Shown: piece by piece, positions 26,334 to 34,817 of the stretch
Layout: every line of letters starts with the position of its first letter
Position numbering within the stretch: position 1 is the first letter of the stretch
Assembly (NCBI RefSeq): GCF_008275125.1
Contig: NZ_CP043473.1
Span: forward strand, 310,001-374,000
Origin: Chromobacterium paludis
GTDB taxonomy: Bacteria > Pseudomonadota > Gammaproteobacteria > Burkholderiales > Chromobacteriaceae
Length of the DNA stretch: 64,000 nucleotides
Direction of reading: 5' to 3'
Made by a program: the position numbers and the translations under genes
The notes under the pieces: model-generated
What the model saw: the letters and a program-made list of their open reading frames with translations, nothing else
Told to the model about the DNA's origin: nothing
Databases searched by the model: none

Positions 26334-27020
26334 TCAGCCGCGCGGACGCACCAGCTGCCAGGCGCGGCCCAGGTAGGTCACGGCGCCGAAGCCGCTCCAC
26401 ACGTGCACCAGCCGGGTGAAGGGGAAGATCACGAACAGGCTCATGCCCATGAACAGGTGCAGCTTGAACACCGGCGAGACGGAGACGATGAAATCCGCCG
26501 CGTCGCCTCGGAATGTCACCACATGCTGCGCCCAGCTCATCAGCAGCACCATTTCGCCGCCGTCCCGGTGCTGGGCCGACACGAAGATGGTGGACAGGCC
26601 CAATAGCAGCGTGGCCAGTATCCACAGCAATACCAGCTTGTCGCGCCAGGTGGTGTTGGCCGCCAGGCGGTCGCACATCAAGCGGCGGTGCAGCAGCAGC
26701 GCGATGCCGATCAGGCACAGGCTGCCCATCAGGCCACCGGCGCTCATCGCCACCAGTTGCTTGAAGCTGTGGCTGACGCCCAGCGCTTCCCACACCGCCA
26801 GCGGCGTCAACAGGCCGGCCAGGTGGCCGAAGAACAAGCCGATGATGCCGAGGTGGAACAGGATATTGCCCAGCCGCAGCTGGCCGTGGTACAGCAGCTG
26901 GGACGACTCGCTCTTCCAGCTGTATTGCTCGCGCTCGAAGCGGATCAGGCTGCCCAGCAGGAAGATGGCCAGCGCGATATAGGGGTAGATGCCGAATACA
27001 AATTGATGAAGGTAGCTCAT
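26334..27020 (-). CDS. narI: Respiratory nitrate reductase, gamma subunit (cytochrome b)
   Basis: A 228-residue, five-helix membrane subunit that takes electrons from quinol through two b haems and passes them to NarH. The start MSYLHQFVFGIYPY has AGGAG 8 bases upstream. The features GSLIRFEREQYSW, FHLGIIGLFFGHLAG and the late FTRLVHVWSG carry the expected haem-ligand histidines. It is the last gene of the operon. It is separated from narJ by a ~150-bp gap that holds a GC-rich palindrome. Confidence 0.96.
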   Translation of the reverse strand: MSYLHQFVFGIYPYIALAIFLLGSLIRFEREQYSWKSESSQLLYHGQLRLGNILFHLGIIGLFFGHLAGLLTPLAVWEALGVSHSFKQLVAMSAGGLMGSLCLIGIALLLHRRLMCDRLAANTTWRDKLVLLWILATLLLGLSTIFVSAQHRDGGEMVLLMSWAQHVVTFRGDAADFIVSVSPVFKLHLFMGMSLFVIFPFTRLVHVWSGFGAVTYLGRAWQLVRPRG

Positions 27021-27053
27021 GGTTTTCTCCTGCATGGCGGAGAGCGGGCGGCA

Positions 27054-27096
27054 TCGCCCCCTCTCCCCGGCCCTCTCCCGCGAGGGGAGAGGGGGA
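27054..27096. repeat. GC-rich palindrome between narJ and narI
   Basis: CCCCCTCTCC...CTCTCCCGCGAGGGGAGAGGG forms an imperfect inverted repeat of CCCTCTCC type sequence. This is a second style of short intergenic palindrome, placed inside the nar operon. Confidence 0.55.
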
Positions 27097-27174
27097 TTTG
27101 GGTTCTACATGGCGGTCCAGGCACGGATCGCAGCCCTCAGAATGCCCTAGCCGTCTGCGGGTGGGGCTCCGGCG

Positions 27175-27819
27175 CTAATGCGCGCCCTGCGCCCTGGGGT
27201 AGAAATTGACCGGCGCGATGGCCGGCAGGGCCGGCTTCAGCAGCGGCTCCACGCCGTCCGCGCCGGGGCCGAAGGTTTCCAGCATTTCGTCCATGTCGCG
27301 GATGGGCGGCGCCTGCAGCGGCTCCGGCTTGACCGGCGACAGCGTCAGCAGCGCGTCGAACAGGCCGGCGTACACCGACTCCGCCGCGTTCAGCTTGGCG
27401 GCCACATGGCCGATCACGTGCACCGCGTCGCCCAGCAGCCGCGCGGATTCGTCCTTGTCGCACTGCCCCAGAAACTCCAGGAACAGCGGCAGGTAGTCCG
27501 GCAGCTCGTTGCATGTCGGCTCGAAGCCATGCCGGCGGTACTCGGCCAGCAGGTCCACCATGGCCTGGCCGCGGGCGCGGTCCTCGCCGTGGATGTGCTC
27601 GAACAGATGCAATGAGTGGGACGGGTTGCGGTCGAAGGTGCGCACGTAGCGCTCCTGCAGCTCGATCAGGTCCTCGTTCTCCAGCGCCTGCAGCAACGGC
27701 TCCAGCAGGCTGGCGGTTTGCAGGTGCTCGGCCGCTTCGGCGCGGATCTCGTCCACCGCGGCGATCAGCTCGGCCTCCGGGTAGCACAAGAGAGCGGACA
27801 GAATGGCGTGGATGCGCAT
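27175..27819 (-). CDS. narJ: Nitrate reductase molybdenum cofactor assembly chaperone
   Basis: A 214-residue cytosolic chaperone of the NarJ/TorD type that inserts the molybdenum cofactor and helps attach NarGH to NarI. It is all-helical and begins LSALLCYPEAELIAAVDEIR, with the conserved block SLHLFEHIHGEDRARGQAMVD and ELPDYLPLFLEFL. It starts 9 bp after the narH stop. Confidence 0.96.
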   Translation of the reverse strand: MRIHAILSALLCYPEAELIAAVDEIRAEAAEHLQTASLLEPLLQALENEDLIELQERYVRTFDRNPSHSLHLFEHIHGEDRARGQAMVDLLAEYRRHGFEPTCNELPDYLPLFLEFLGQCDKDESARLLGDAVHVIGHVAAKLNAAESVYAGLFDALLTLSPVKPEPLQAPPIRDMDEMLETFGPGADGVEPLLKPALPAIAPVNFYPRAQGAH

Positions 27820-27828
27820 GATGGTCTC

Positions 27829-29379
27829 CTAGTTGCCGGCGTTGGCCTTGCGGTCGCGCCGCATGTCGTGGAACACGATGGGCGTGGCCTTTTTCTTGCC
27901 GAACAGGCTGGCGTCGGACTCGCCGCCGGAGCAGCCGTTGCCGAAGCTGAAGCCGCAGCTGGCCTTGTCCTCGAAGGCGTTCTCCACCATTTCCTTGTGG
28001 CTGGACGGAATCACGAAGCGGTCTTCGTAATTGGCGATGGCCATCACCTGGTACATCTCTTCCACCTGGCTTGCAGTCAGGTGGGTGCCGGCCAAAGCGG
28101 ACGCGTCGCTGACCTTCTCCACGCTCTTCTTGCGCATGTAGCGACGCATCGCCACCATGGTTTCCAGCGCCTTGACCACCGGCTCTTCCTTGCCGGCCGT
28201 CAGCAGGTTGGCCAGGTACTTGATCGGTATCCGCAGGCTTTGCACGTCCGGAATGATGCCGCCCTCGCCGATCAAGCCGTTCTCCATCGCGCTCTGGATG
28301 GGCGACAGCGGCGGGATGTACCACACCATCGGCAGCGTCCGGTATTCCGGGTGCAACGGGAAGGCCACCTTCCACTCCATCGCCATCTTGTAAACCGGCG
28401 AACGCTTGGCGGCGTCCAGCCAGCTTTGCGGGATGCCCTGCTTCAGCGCCTCGGCCGCGATGGCCGGGTCGTTCGGGTCCAGGAACAGGTCCAGCTGCGA
28501 CTGGTACAGGTCCTGCGGATTTTCCACCGCCGCCGCCTGTTCGATCTGGTCGGCGTCGTACAGCAGCACGCCCAGATAGCGGATGCGGCCGACGCAGGTT
28601 TCGGAGCACACGGTGGGCTGGCCGGACTCGATGCGCGGGTAGCAGAAGATGCACTTCTCGGCCTTGCCGCTGGTCCAGTTGTAATAAATCTTCTTGTACG
28701 GACAGCCGGACACGCACATCCGCCAGCCGCGGCACTTGTCCTGGTCTATCAGCACGATGCCGTCGTCCTCGCGCTTGTAGATGGAGCCGGACGGGCAGGA
28801 GGCGACGCAGGCCGGGTTCAGGCAGTGCTCGCACAGCCGCGGCAGATACATCATGAAGGTGTTTTCGAAGGCGGAGTACATCTCCTTCTGGATGCCTTCG
28901 AACAAGGCGTCCTTGGCGCGCTTGGAGAACTCGCCGCCCAGATCGTCCTCCCAGTTCGGGCCCCACTCGATCTTGTCCATCTTCTTGCCGGTCAGCACCG
29001 ACACCGGACGCGCGGTGGGCGGCGTCTGCATCTGCGGCGCGTTCTGCAGATGCTCGTAGTCGTAGGTGAAGGGCTCGTAGTAGTCGTCGATGGCCGGCAG
29101 ATTGGGGTTGGCGAAAATATTGGCCAGTATCTTCAACTTGCCGCCCTGGCGCGGCTCCAGCTTGCCGTCGGCGCGCCGCTTCCAGCCGCCTTGCCACTTG
29201 TCCTGGTTTTCCCAGTCCTTGGGGTAGCCGATGCCGGGCTTGGTCTCCACATTGTTGAACCAGGCGTATTCGATGCCGTCGCGGCTGGTCCACACGTTCT
29301 TGCAGGTGACCGAACAGGTGTGGCAACCGATGCACTTGTCCAGGTTCAGCACCATGCCGATTTGCGCGCGTATTTTCAT
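27829..29379 (-). CDS. narH: Respiratory nitrate reductase, beta subunit
   Basis: A 516-residue iron-sulphur subunit. Four cysteine groups are visible: CIGCHTCSVTCKNVW near residue 16, CEHCLNPACVASCPSG, CRGWRMCVSGCPYKK, and the group CIFCYPR with a later Cys. The Trp in the third group is the usual sign of a 3Fe-4S site in NarH. It relays electrons from NarI haems to the molybdenum subunit NarG. Its start lies 75 bp downstream of narG, across a palindromic repeat. Confidence 0.97.
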   Translation of the reverse strand: MKIRAQIGMVLNLDKCIGCHTCSVTCKNVWTSRDGIEYAWFNNVETKPGIGYPKDWENQDKWQGGWKRRADGKLEPRQGGKLKILANIFANPNLPAIDDYYEPFTYDYEHLQNAPQMQTPPTARPVSVLTGKKMDKIEWGPNWEDDLGGEFSKRAKDALFEGIQKEMYSAFENTFMMYLPRLCEHCLNPACVASCPSGSIYKREDDGIVLIDQDKCRGWRMCVSGCPYKKIYYNWTSGKAEKCIFCYPRIESGQPTVCSETCVGRIRYLGVLLYDADQIEQAAAVENPQDLYQSQLDLFLDPNDPAIAAEALKQGIPQSWLDAAKRSPVYKMAMEWKVAFPLHPEYRTLPMVWYIPPLSPIQSAMENGLIGEGGIIPDVQSLRIPIKYLANLLTAGKEEPVVKALETMVAMRRYMRKKSVEKVSDASALAGTHLTASQVEEMYQVMAIANYEDRFVIPSSHKEMVENAFEDKASCGFSFGNGCSGGESDASLFGKKKATPIVFHDMRRDRKANAGN

Positions 29380-29392
29380 TGCATTTCTCCGT

Positions 29393-29490
29393 AGGGCGGA
29401 AGCCTCGCAGAGGCGTTCCGCCTTACTTTGCTGATCAGTATTCGGTAGCCGGGCTTATTCGGCGGAACGCCCCGTTGGGGCTTCCACCCT
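29393..29490. repeat. Palindromic repeat pair in the narG-narH junction
   Basis: Two units of the TAGGGCGGAAGCC family in inverted order: TAGGGCGGAAGCCTCGCAG...GCGTTCCGCC at 29393-29425, and GGCGGAACGCCCC...GGGGCTTCCACCCTA at 29460-29490. The second unit lies inside the narG reading frame and encodes its last residues. Confidence 0.8.
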
Positions 29491-32400
29491 ACTGGGTTCG
29501 TCCATCCAGTCGACTTTGTCCATCTTGCGCACCACCACGAATTCGTCGCGGTTGGCGCCCACCGTGCCGTAGTAGTTGAAGCCCCAGGCCAGTTGGGCGT
29601 AGCCGCCTATCATGTGGGTGGGCTTGGTCACGGCGCGGGTCACCGAGTTGTGAATGCCGCCGCGCTTGCCGGACACCTCGGCGCCCGGCACGTTCACGAT
29701 CTTTTCCTGGGCGTGGTACATCAGCGTCATGCCTTCCGGCACCCGCTGCGACACCACCGCGCGGGCGGTCAGCGTGCCGTTGACGTTGAACACCTCGATC
29801 CAGTCGTTGTCGGCGATGCCGGCCTTGGCGGCGTCGATCTCGGACAGCCAGACGTGAGGCCCGCCGCGGCTGAGCGTCAGCATCCGCAGATTGTCGGAAT
29901 AGGTGCTGTGTATGCCCCATTTCTGGTGCGGGGTGATGAAGTTGAGCACCAGCTCATGATTGCCGTTGCCGTGCTTGCCCAGCACCGCCTGCGTGGTCTT
30001 CAAATCCACCGCCGGCTTGTACACGCACAGGCCTTCGCCGAAGGCGCGCATCCACTGGTGGTCCTGGTAAAACTGCTGGCGGCCGGTCAGCGTGCGCCAC
30101 GGGATCAGCTCGTGGACATTGGTGTAACCCGCGTTGTAGCTGACTTCTTCGCTCTCCAGGCCGGACCAGGTGGGCGAGGAAATGATCTTGCGCGGTTGCG
30201 CCTGCACGTCGCGGAAACGGATGGTGTCGTGCTCGCGCGGCTTGGCCAGGTGGGTGTGGTCCAGGCCGGTGATTTTGGACAGCGCGTCCCAGGCCTTCAC
30301 CGCCACATGGCCGTTGGTCTCCGGCGCCAGGGTCAGAATCATCTCCGCCGCGTCGATGGCGGTCTCCAGACGGGGCTGGCCCTTGCCGGCGCCGCTCTGC
30401 GCCACTTTATTCAGGCCGCGCAGGATGTCCACCTCATGCGCGGTTTTCCAGCCTATGCCCTTGCCGCCATTGCCGGCCTTTTCCAGCAGCGGGCCGATGG
30501 TGGTGAACTTGTCGTAAATCGCGCCGTAGTCGCGCTCCACCACCGTCATCGCCGGCATGGTCTTGCCCGGCACCGGTTCGCACTCGCCCTTCTTCCAATC
30601 CTTGGGATCGAAAGGCTGGCCCAGCTCCTGCGGGCTGTCGTGCATCAGCGGGGTCAGCACCAGATCTTTCTGCACGCCCAGGTAATCCTTGCCGATCTCG
30701 GACAGGCTCTTGGCGAAGCCCTTGTAGATTTCCCAGTCGCTCTTGGCCTGCCACAGCGGCTGCACCGCTTCGGACAGCGGGTGGATGAAGGGGTGCATGT
30801 CCGAGGTGTTCAGATCATCCTTTTCGTACCAGGTGGCGGTGGGCAGCACGATGTCGCCGTACAAACAGGTGGTGGACATGCGGAAGTCCAGCACCACCAT
30901 CAGGTCCAGCTTGCCCTCGGCCGCCGGACGGACGGTGATCTCGCTCGGCTTGATGCAGTCGTCTTCGCTGCCCAGCACCGCGTTCTGAGTGCCCAGCAGA
31001 TATTTGAGGAAATACTCGTGCCCCTTGCCGGAGCTGCCCAGGATGTTGGAGCGCCACACGAACAGATTGCGCGGGAAATTCTGCGGGTTGTCCGGGTCGT
31101 TGCAGGCCATGTCCAGGCGGCCGGCCTTCAACCCCTGCACCGTGTAGTCCACCGGGTCCAGGCCCGCCTCCGCGGCGGCGCGGGTGATGTCCAGCGGGTT
31201 GGCGGACAGCTGCGGCGCGGACGGCAGCCAGCCCATCCGTTCGGCCTTGGCGTTGTAATCGATCAGCGACAGGCCGGCCATCTTGCCGTCGGCCGTCGGG
31301 CACAGAATCTCGCCCACGCCCAGCTTTTCATGCCGCCACTGGCTGGTATGGGCGTAGAAGAAGCTGGTGCCGTTCATTTGCCGCGCCGGGCGGTTCCAGT
31401 CGCCGGCGAAGGCCAGCGGCGCCCAGCCGGTTTGCGGGCGCAGCTTTTCCTGGCCCACGTAGTGGCACCAGCCGCCGCCGCTCTGGCCGATGCAGCCGCA
31501 CAGCATCAGCATATTGATGATGCCGCGGTAGGTCATGTCCATGTGGTACCAGTGGTTCAGCGCCGCGCCGACGATGACCATGGACTTGCCCTGGGTTTGG
31601 TCGGCGTTTTGCGCGAACTCGCGCGCCACCTGGATCACCATCTCCGGCTTCACGCCGGTGTGTTTTTGCTGCCAGGCCGGCGTGTACGGCGCGTCATCCA
31701 TATAGCCGGACGCCACATTGCCGCCGCCCAGGCCGCGGTCTATGCCGTAGTTGGCCGCCATCAGGTCGAACACCGTGGCCACCAGCGCCTCGCCGCCGTC
31801 GGCGAGCCTGATCTTCTTCACCGGCACATTGCGGGTCAGCAGCTCGTCGTGCTCGGAACCGAAATACGGGAAGCCGACGCCGACCACCTCGTCACGCTGC
31901 TCGATCAGCGACAGGCGGCCGCACACCTCGCGGCCGCTGGCGCCGTCCTTCTGCTCCAGGTTCCACTTGCCGGCCCTGCCCTCGGCCTGGCCCCAGCGGA
32001 AGCCGATCGAGCCGTTGGGCGCGACGAGGTCGCCGCTCTGCTCGTCGAGCAGCAGGGTTTTCCAGTCCGGGTTGTTGTCTTCGCCCAGCTGGCCGTCAAG
32101 ATGGGAGGCGCGCAGGAAGTAATCCGGCAGCCAGCGCTCGCCGTCGCGGCGCAGCGTCACCAGCATAGGCATGTCGGTGTAGCGGCGGATGTAGTCGGTG
32201 AAGTAGGCCGACGGGCGATCCAGGTGGAATTCCTTGAAGATCACGTGGCCCATGGCCATCGCCAACGCGGCGTCGGTGCCCTGCTTGGGCGCGAGCCAGA
32301 TGTCGCCGAACTTGGCCATTTCGCCGAAGTCCGACGACACCGCCACCGTCTTGGTGCCCTTGTAGCGCACCTCGGTGTAGAAGTGGGCGTCCGGGGTGCG

Positions 32401-33177
32401 CGTCATCGGCACATTGGAGCCCCACACCATCAGATAGGTGGAGTTGTACCAGTCGGCGGACTCGGCCACGTCGGTCTGCTCGCCCCAGGTTTGCGGGCTG
32501 GCCGGCGGCAGGTCGCAATACCAGTCATAGAAGGACAGCGGCACGCCGCCTATCAGGCTGAGGTAGCGGCTGCCGGCGGCGTAGGACACCATGGACATGG
32601 CCGGAATAGGCGAGAAGCCGATGATGCGGTCCGGGCCGAACTTCTTGATGGTGAAGGCATTGGCCGCCGCGACGATCTCATTAGCCTCATCCCAGCTGGC
32701 GCGCACGAAGCCGCCCTGGCCGCGGGTGGATTTGTATTGCTTGGCCAGTTCCGGCGTCTGGCTGATCTTTTCCCAGGCTTCCACCGCGGACATCGTCTTG
32801 CGCGCGTCGCGCCACAGCCGGGCCAGTTGGCCGCGGATCATCGGATATTTGACGCGCTGGGCGGAGTACACATACCAGCTGTAGGAGGCGCCGCGCGGAC
32901 AGCCGCGCGGCTCGTGATTGGGCAGGTCCGGACGGGTGCGCGGGTAATCGGTCTGCTGGGTTTCCCAGGTGATCAGGCCGTTCTTCACATACACCTTCCA
33001 GCTGCAGGAGCCGGTGCAGTTCACGCCGTGGGTGGAGCGGACGATCTTGTCGTGCTGCCAGCGCTGGCGGTAGGCGTCTTCCCAGCCGCGGTCTTCGTGC
33101 ACCACCGCGCCGTGGCCGTCGGCGAAGGTGCTTTTGACCTTGCCGAGGAAATTCAGCCTGTCGAGAAAATGGCTCAT
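29455..33177 (-). CDS. narG: Respiratory nitrate reductase, alpha subunit
   Basis: A 1240-residue molybdenum catalytic subunit that reduces nitrate to nitrite at the cytoplasmic face of the membrane. The FS0 cluster ligands His50, Cys54, Cys58 and Cys93 are visible (THGVNCTGSCSW; EPRGCPRG). Conserved segments include YLMVWGSNVPMTRTPDAHF near the molybdenum-site Asp, and VVLDFRMSTTCLYGDIVLP. The last ~11 residues (RVEAPTGRSAE) are read from an interspersed palindromic repeat and are not likely to be ancestral. A terminator for the preceding narK2 gene and a 240-bp gap suggest that narG has its own promoter. Confidence 0.97.
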   Translation of the reverse strand: MSHFLDRLNFLGKVKSTFADGHGAVVHEDRGWEDAYRQRWQHDKIVRSTHGVNCTGSCSWKVYVKNGLITWETQQTDYPRTRPDLPNHEPRGCPRGASYSWYVYSAQRVKYPMIRGQLARLWRDARKTMSAVEAWEKISQTPELAKQYKSTRGQGGFVRASWDEANEIVAAANAFTIKKFGPDRIIGFSPIPAMSMVSYAAGSRYLSLIGGVPLSFYDWYCDLPPASPQTWGEQTDVAESADWYNSTYLMVWGSNVPMTRTPDAHFYTEVRYKGTKTVAVSSDFGEMAKFGDIWLAPKQGTDAALAMAMGHVIFKEFHLDRPSAYFTDYIRRYTDMPMLVTLRRDGERWLPDYFLRASHLDGQLGEDNNPDWKTLLLDEQSGDLVAPNGSIGFRWGQAEGRAGKWNLEQKDGASGREVCGRLSLIEQRDEVVGVGFPYFGSEHDELLTRNVPVKKIRLADGGEALVATVFDLMAANYGIDRGLGGGNVASGYMDDAPYTPAWQQKHTGVKPEMVIQVAREFAQNADQTQGKSMVIVGAALNHWYHMDMTYRGIINMLMLCGCIGQSGGGWCHYVGQEKLRPQTGWAPLAFAGDWNRPARQMNGTSFFYAHTSQWRHEKLGVGEILCPTADGKMAGLSLIDYNAKAERMGWLPSAPQLSANPLDITRAAAEAGLDPVDYTVQGLKAGRLDMACNDPDNPQNFPRNLFVWRSNILGSSGKGHEYFLKYLLGTQNAVLGSEDDCIKPSEITVRPAAEGKLDLMVVLDFRMSTTCLYGDIVLPTATWYEKDDLNTSDMHPFIHPLSEAVQPLWQAKSDWEIYKGFAKSLSEIGKDYLGVQKDLVLTPLMHDSPQELGQPFDPKDWKKGECEPVPGKTMPAMTVVERDYGAIYDKFTTIGPLLEKAGNGGKGIGWKTAHEVDILRGLNKVAQSGAGKGQPRLETAIDAAEMILTLAPETNGHVAVKAWDALSKITGLDHTHLAKPREHDTIRFRDVQAQPRKIISSPTWSGLESEEVSYNAGYTNVHELIPWRTLTGRQQFYQDHQWMRAFGEGLCVYKPAVDLKTTQAVLGKHGNGNHELVLNFITPHQKWGIHSTYSDNLRMLTLSRGGPHVWLSEIDAAKAGIADNDWIEVFNVNGTLTARAVVSQRVPEGMTLMYHAQEKIVNVPGAEVSGKRGGIHNSVTRAVTKPTHMIGGYAQLAWGFNYYGTVGANRDEFVVVRKMDKVDWMDEPSRVEAPTGRSAE

Positions 33178-33337
33178 CTTGCCTCCATGCGCGCCGGGGA
33201 ACCCTGCTTCGAGTCGCCGCCGCCCGGCTGCCGGTACGGGTTGCGATAGTCCTTAGCCTACCGTTCGCCCACCCGCGGCCCAATCGGCCAGTAGGGGTGA
33301 ATAACGCCTGCAGAGGGAGGGGGACGGCTAAGCCATA

Positions 33338-33354
33338 AGGAGTAGTCCGGAGTA
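33338..33354 (-). promoter_or_regulatory. Possible NarL heptamer pair upstream of narG
   Basis: On the minus strand TACTCCG and TACTCCT lie 10 bp apart as direct repeats; the second fits the NarL heptamer TACYYMT and the first misses one base. They are ~160 bp upstream of the narG start. No FNR box was found in this gap. Confidence 0.3.
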
Positions 33355-33372
33355 GCGCGAAAGCCGGACGTG

Positions 33373-33394
33373 AAAAAAGCGCCCGCAGGCGCTT
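33373..33394 (-). terminator. Intrinsic terminator after narK2
   Basis: The minus strand reads AAGCGCC-TGCG-GGCGCTT followed by a T6 run, 24 bp past the narK2 stop codon. Confidence 0.85.
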
Positions 33395-33417
33395 CTTTCC
33401 CGTTAACGATCGCTCTC

Positions 33418-34797
33418 TCAGCAGCGCACCTCCGCGTTTTTACGCGCGTAGTACCAGCCATTGATCAGCAAGCAGCTCACATAGAAGGCGATGAACACGT
33501 AGAGCGCGGCGTCCACGCTGCCGGTCAGCTCGATGGCGGTGCCGTAGCTCTTGGGGATGAAGAAGCCGCCATAGGCGCCGATGGCGCTGGTGAAGCCCAG
33601 CACGGCCGCCGCTTCCCGCGTGGCATCCTGCTGCGCCTGCTTGCGCGCCGCCTCGTCGGGCCCCGCCATGCGCTGATGCAGCTTCAGGAAGATGGCCGGC
33701 ACCTGCATGAAGGTGGAGCCGTTGCCGATGCCGGTCAGCGCGAACAGGCACAGGAACATGGCGAAAAAGCCGTAGAAATTGCCGCCCTGGCCGTGATGCG
33801 GCAGGAAGAAGATCACGCCCAGCACCGCCAGCGCCATCAAGGCGAACACCGCTTGCGTGACCTTGGCGCCGCCTATCTTGTCGGCCAGCCAGCCGCCCAG
33901 CGGCCGGGTCAGGGCGCCCACCATGGGTCCGAGGAAGGCATAGCGCGTAGGGTCCATCGCCGGGAACTGGCCTTTCATCAGCAGCGGGAAGCCGGCGGAG
34001 AAGCCGATGAAGGAGCCGAAGGTGCCGACGTAGAGCCAGCACATCAGCCAATTATGCTTGCGGCTGAAGATCACCGCCTGCTCGGAGAAAGAGGATTTGG
34101 CCGAAGCCAGGTCGTTCATGCCGAACCAGGCCGCCAGCGCGGACAGCGCAATGAACGGCACCCAGACGAAACCGGCATTCTGCAGCCACACCTGCTTGGA
34201 CAGCGCGCCCTTGGCCCAATGCTGCGGGTCGCCGCCCAGCTGGCCGAACAGGCCCATGGTGATGACGATGGGCACCACGAACTGCACCACGGACACGCCC
34301 AGATTGCCCAGGCCGGCATTCAGGCCCAGCGCGGTGCCTTTTTCCGCCTTGGGAAAAAAGAAGCTGATATTGGCCATGCTGGAGCTGAAGTTGCCGCCGC
34401 CGAAGCCGCACAGCAGGGCCAGGATCACCATGGTCACATAGCTGGTGCCCGGGTCCTGCACCGCGAAACCGATTCCCACGGCCGGAATCAGCAGGCTGGC
34501 GGTGGAAATGGCCGTCCACTTGCGGCCGCCGAAGATGGGCACCATGAAGGAGTAGAAAATGCGCAGGGTGGCGCCGGACAAGGCCGGCAGCGCCGCCAGC
34601 CAGAACAGCTGGTTCTGGCTGTAGGCGAAGCCGATATTGGGCATGTTCAGCACCGCCACGCTCCATACCTGCCAGATCACGAAGGCCAGCGTCAGCGCCG
34701 GAATCGAAATCCACAGATTGCGCCGCGCCACCGGGCGGCCCTGTTGCTGCCAGAAAGCGGGCGCTTCCGGCTCCCAATGCTTGATCAGATACGTCAT
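33418..34797 (-). CDS. narK2: Nitrate/nitrite transporter, NarK/NarU type
   Basis: A 459-residue MFS protein very like E. coli NarK: opening WEPEAPAFWQQQGRPVARR then NLWISIPALTLAFVIWQVWS, and the nitrate signature GNFSSSMANISFFFPK with GLNAGLGNLGVSVVQ. It should exchange nitrate for nitrite. The start at 34797 has GGGAGAG upstream; the frame also runs back into narK1 without a better start. Only a short gap (20 bp) separates it from narK1. The gene number is by position and type. Confidence 0.93.
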   Translation of the reverse strand: MTYLIKHWEPEAPAFWQQQGRPVARRNLWISIPALTLAFVIWQVWSVAVLNMPNIGFAYSQNQLFWLAALPALSGATLRIFYSFMVPIFGGRKWTAISTASLLIPAVGIGFAVQDPGTSYVTMVILALLCGFGGGNFSSSMANISFFFPKAEKGTALGLNAGLGNLGVSVVQFVVPIVITMGLFGQLGGDPQHWAKGALSKQVWLQNAGFVWVPFIALSALAAWFGMNDLASAKSSFSEQAVIFSRKHNWLMCWLYVGTFGSFIGFSAGFPLLMKGQFPAMDPTRYAFLGPMVGALTRPLGGWLADKIGGAKVTQAVFALMALAVLGVIFFLPHHGQGGNFYGFFAMFLCLFALTGIGNGSTFMQVPAIFLKLHQRMAGPDEAARKQAQQDATREAAAVLGFTSAIGAYGGFFIPKSYGTAIELTGSVDAALYVFIAFYVSCLLINGWYYARKNAEVRC

Positions 34798-34817
34798 GAC
34801 ACTCTCCCGCGCCGCGC

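Noticed and set aside
26268..26606. A plus-strand frame near the nar terminator
   Set aside because: It starts in intergenic DNA and runs through the antisense of narI; there is no support for translation.
27616..29394. A 592-codon plus-strand frame
   Set aside because: It is the antisense of narH and narJ, whose cysteine motifs and tight operon spacing identify the true genes.
29593..33249. A 1218-codon open frame on the plus strand
   Set aside because: It is antisense to the narG gene, has no recognisable domain, is rich in His, Arg and Gly as expected of a shadow frame in GC-rich DNA, and has no ribosome site.
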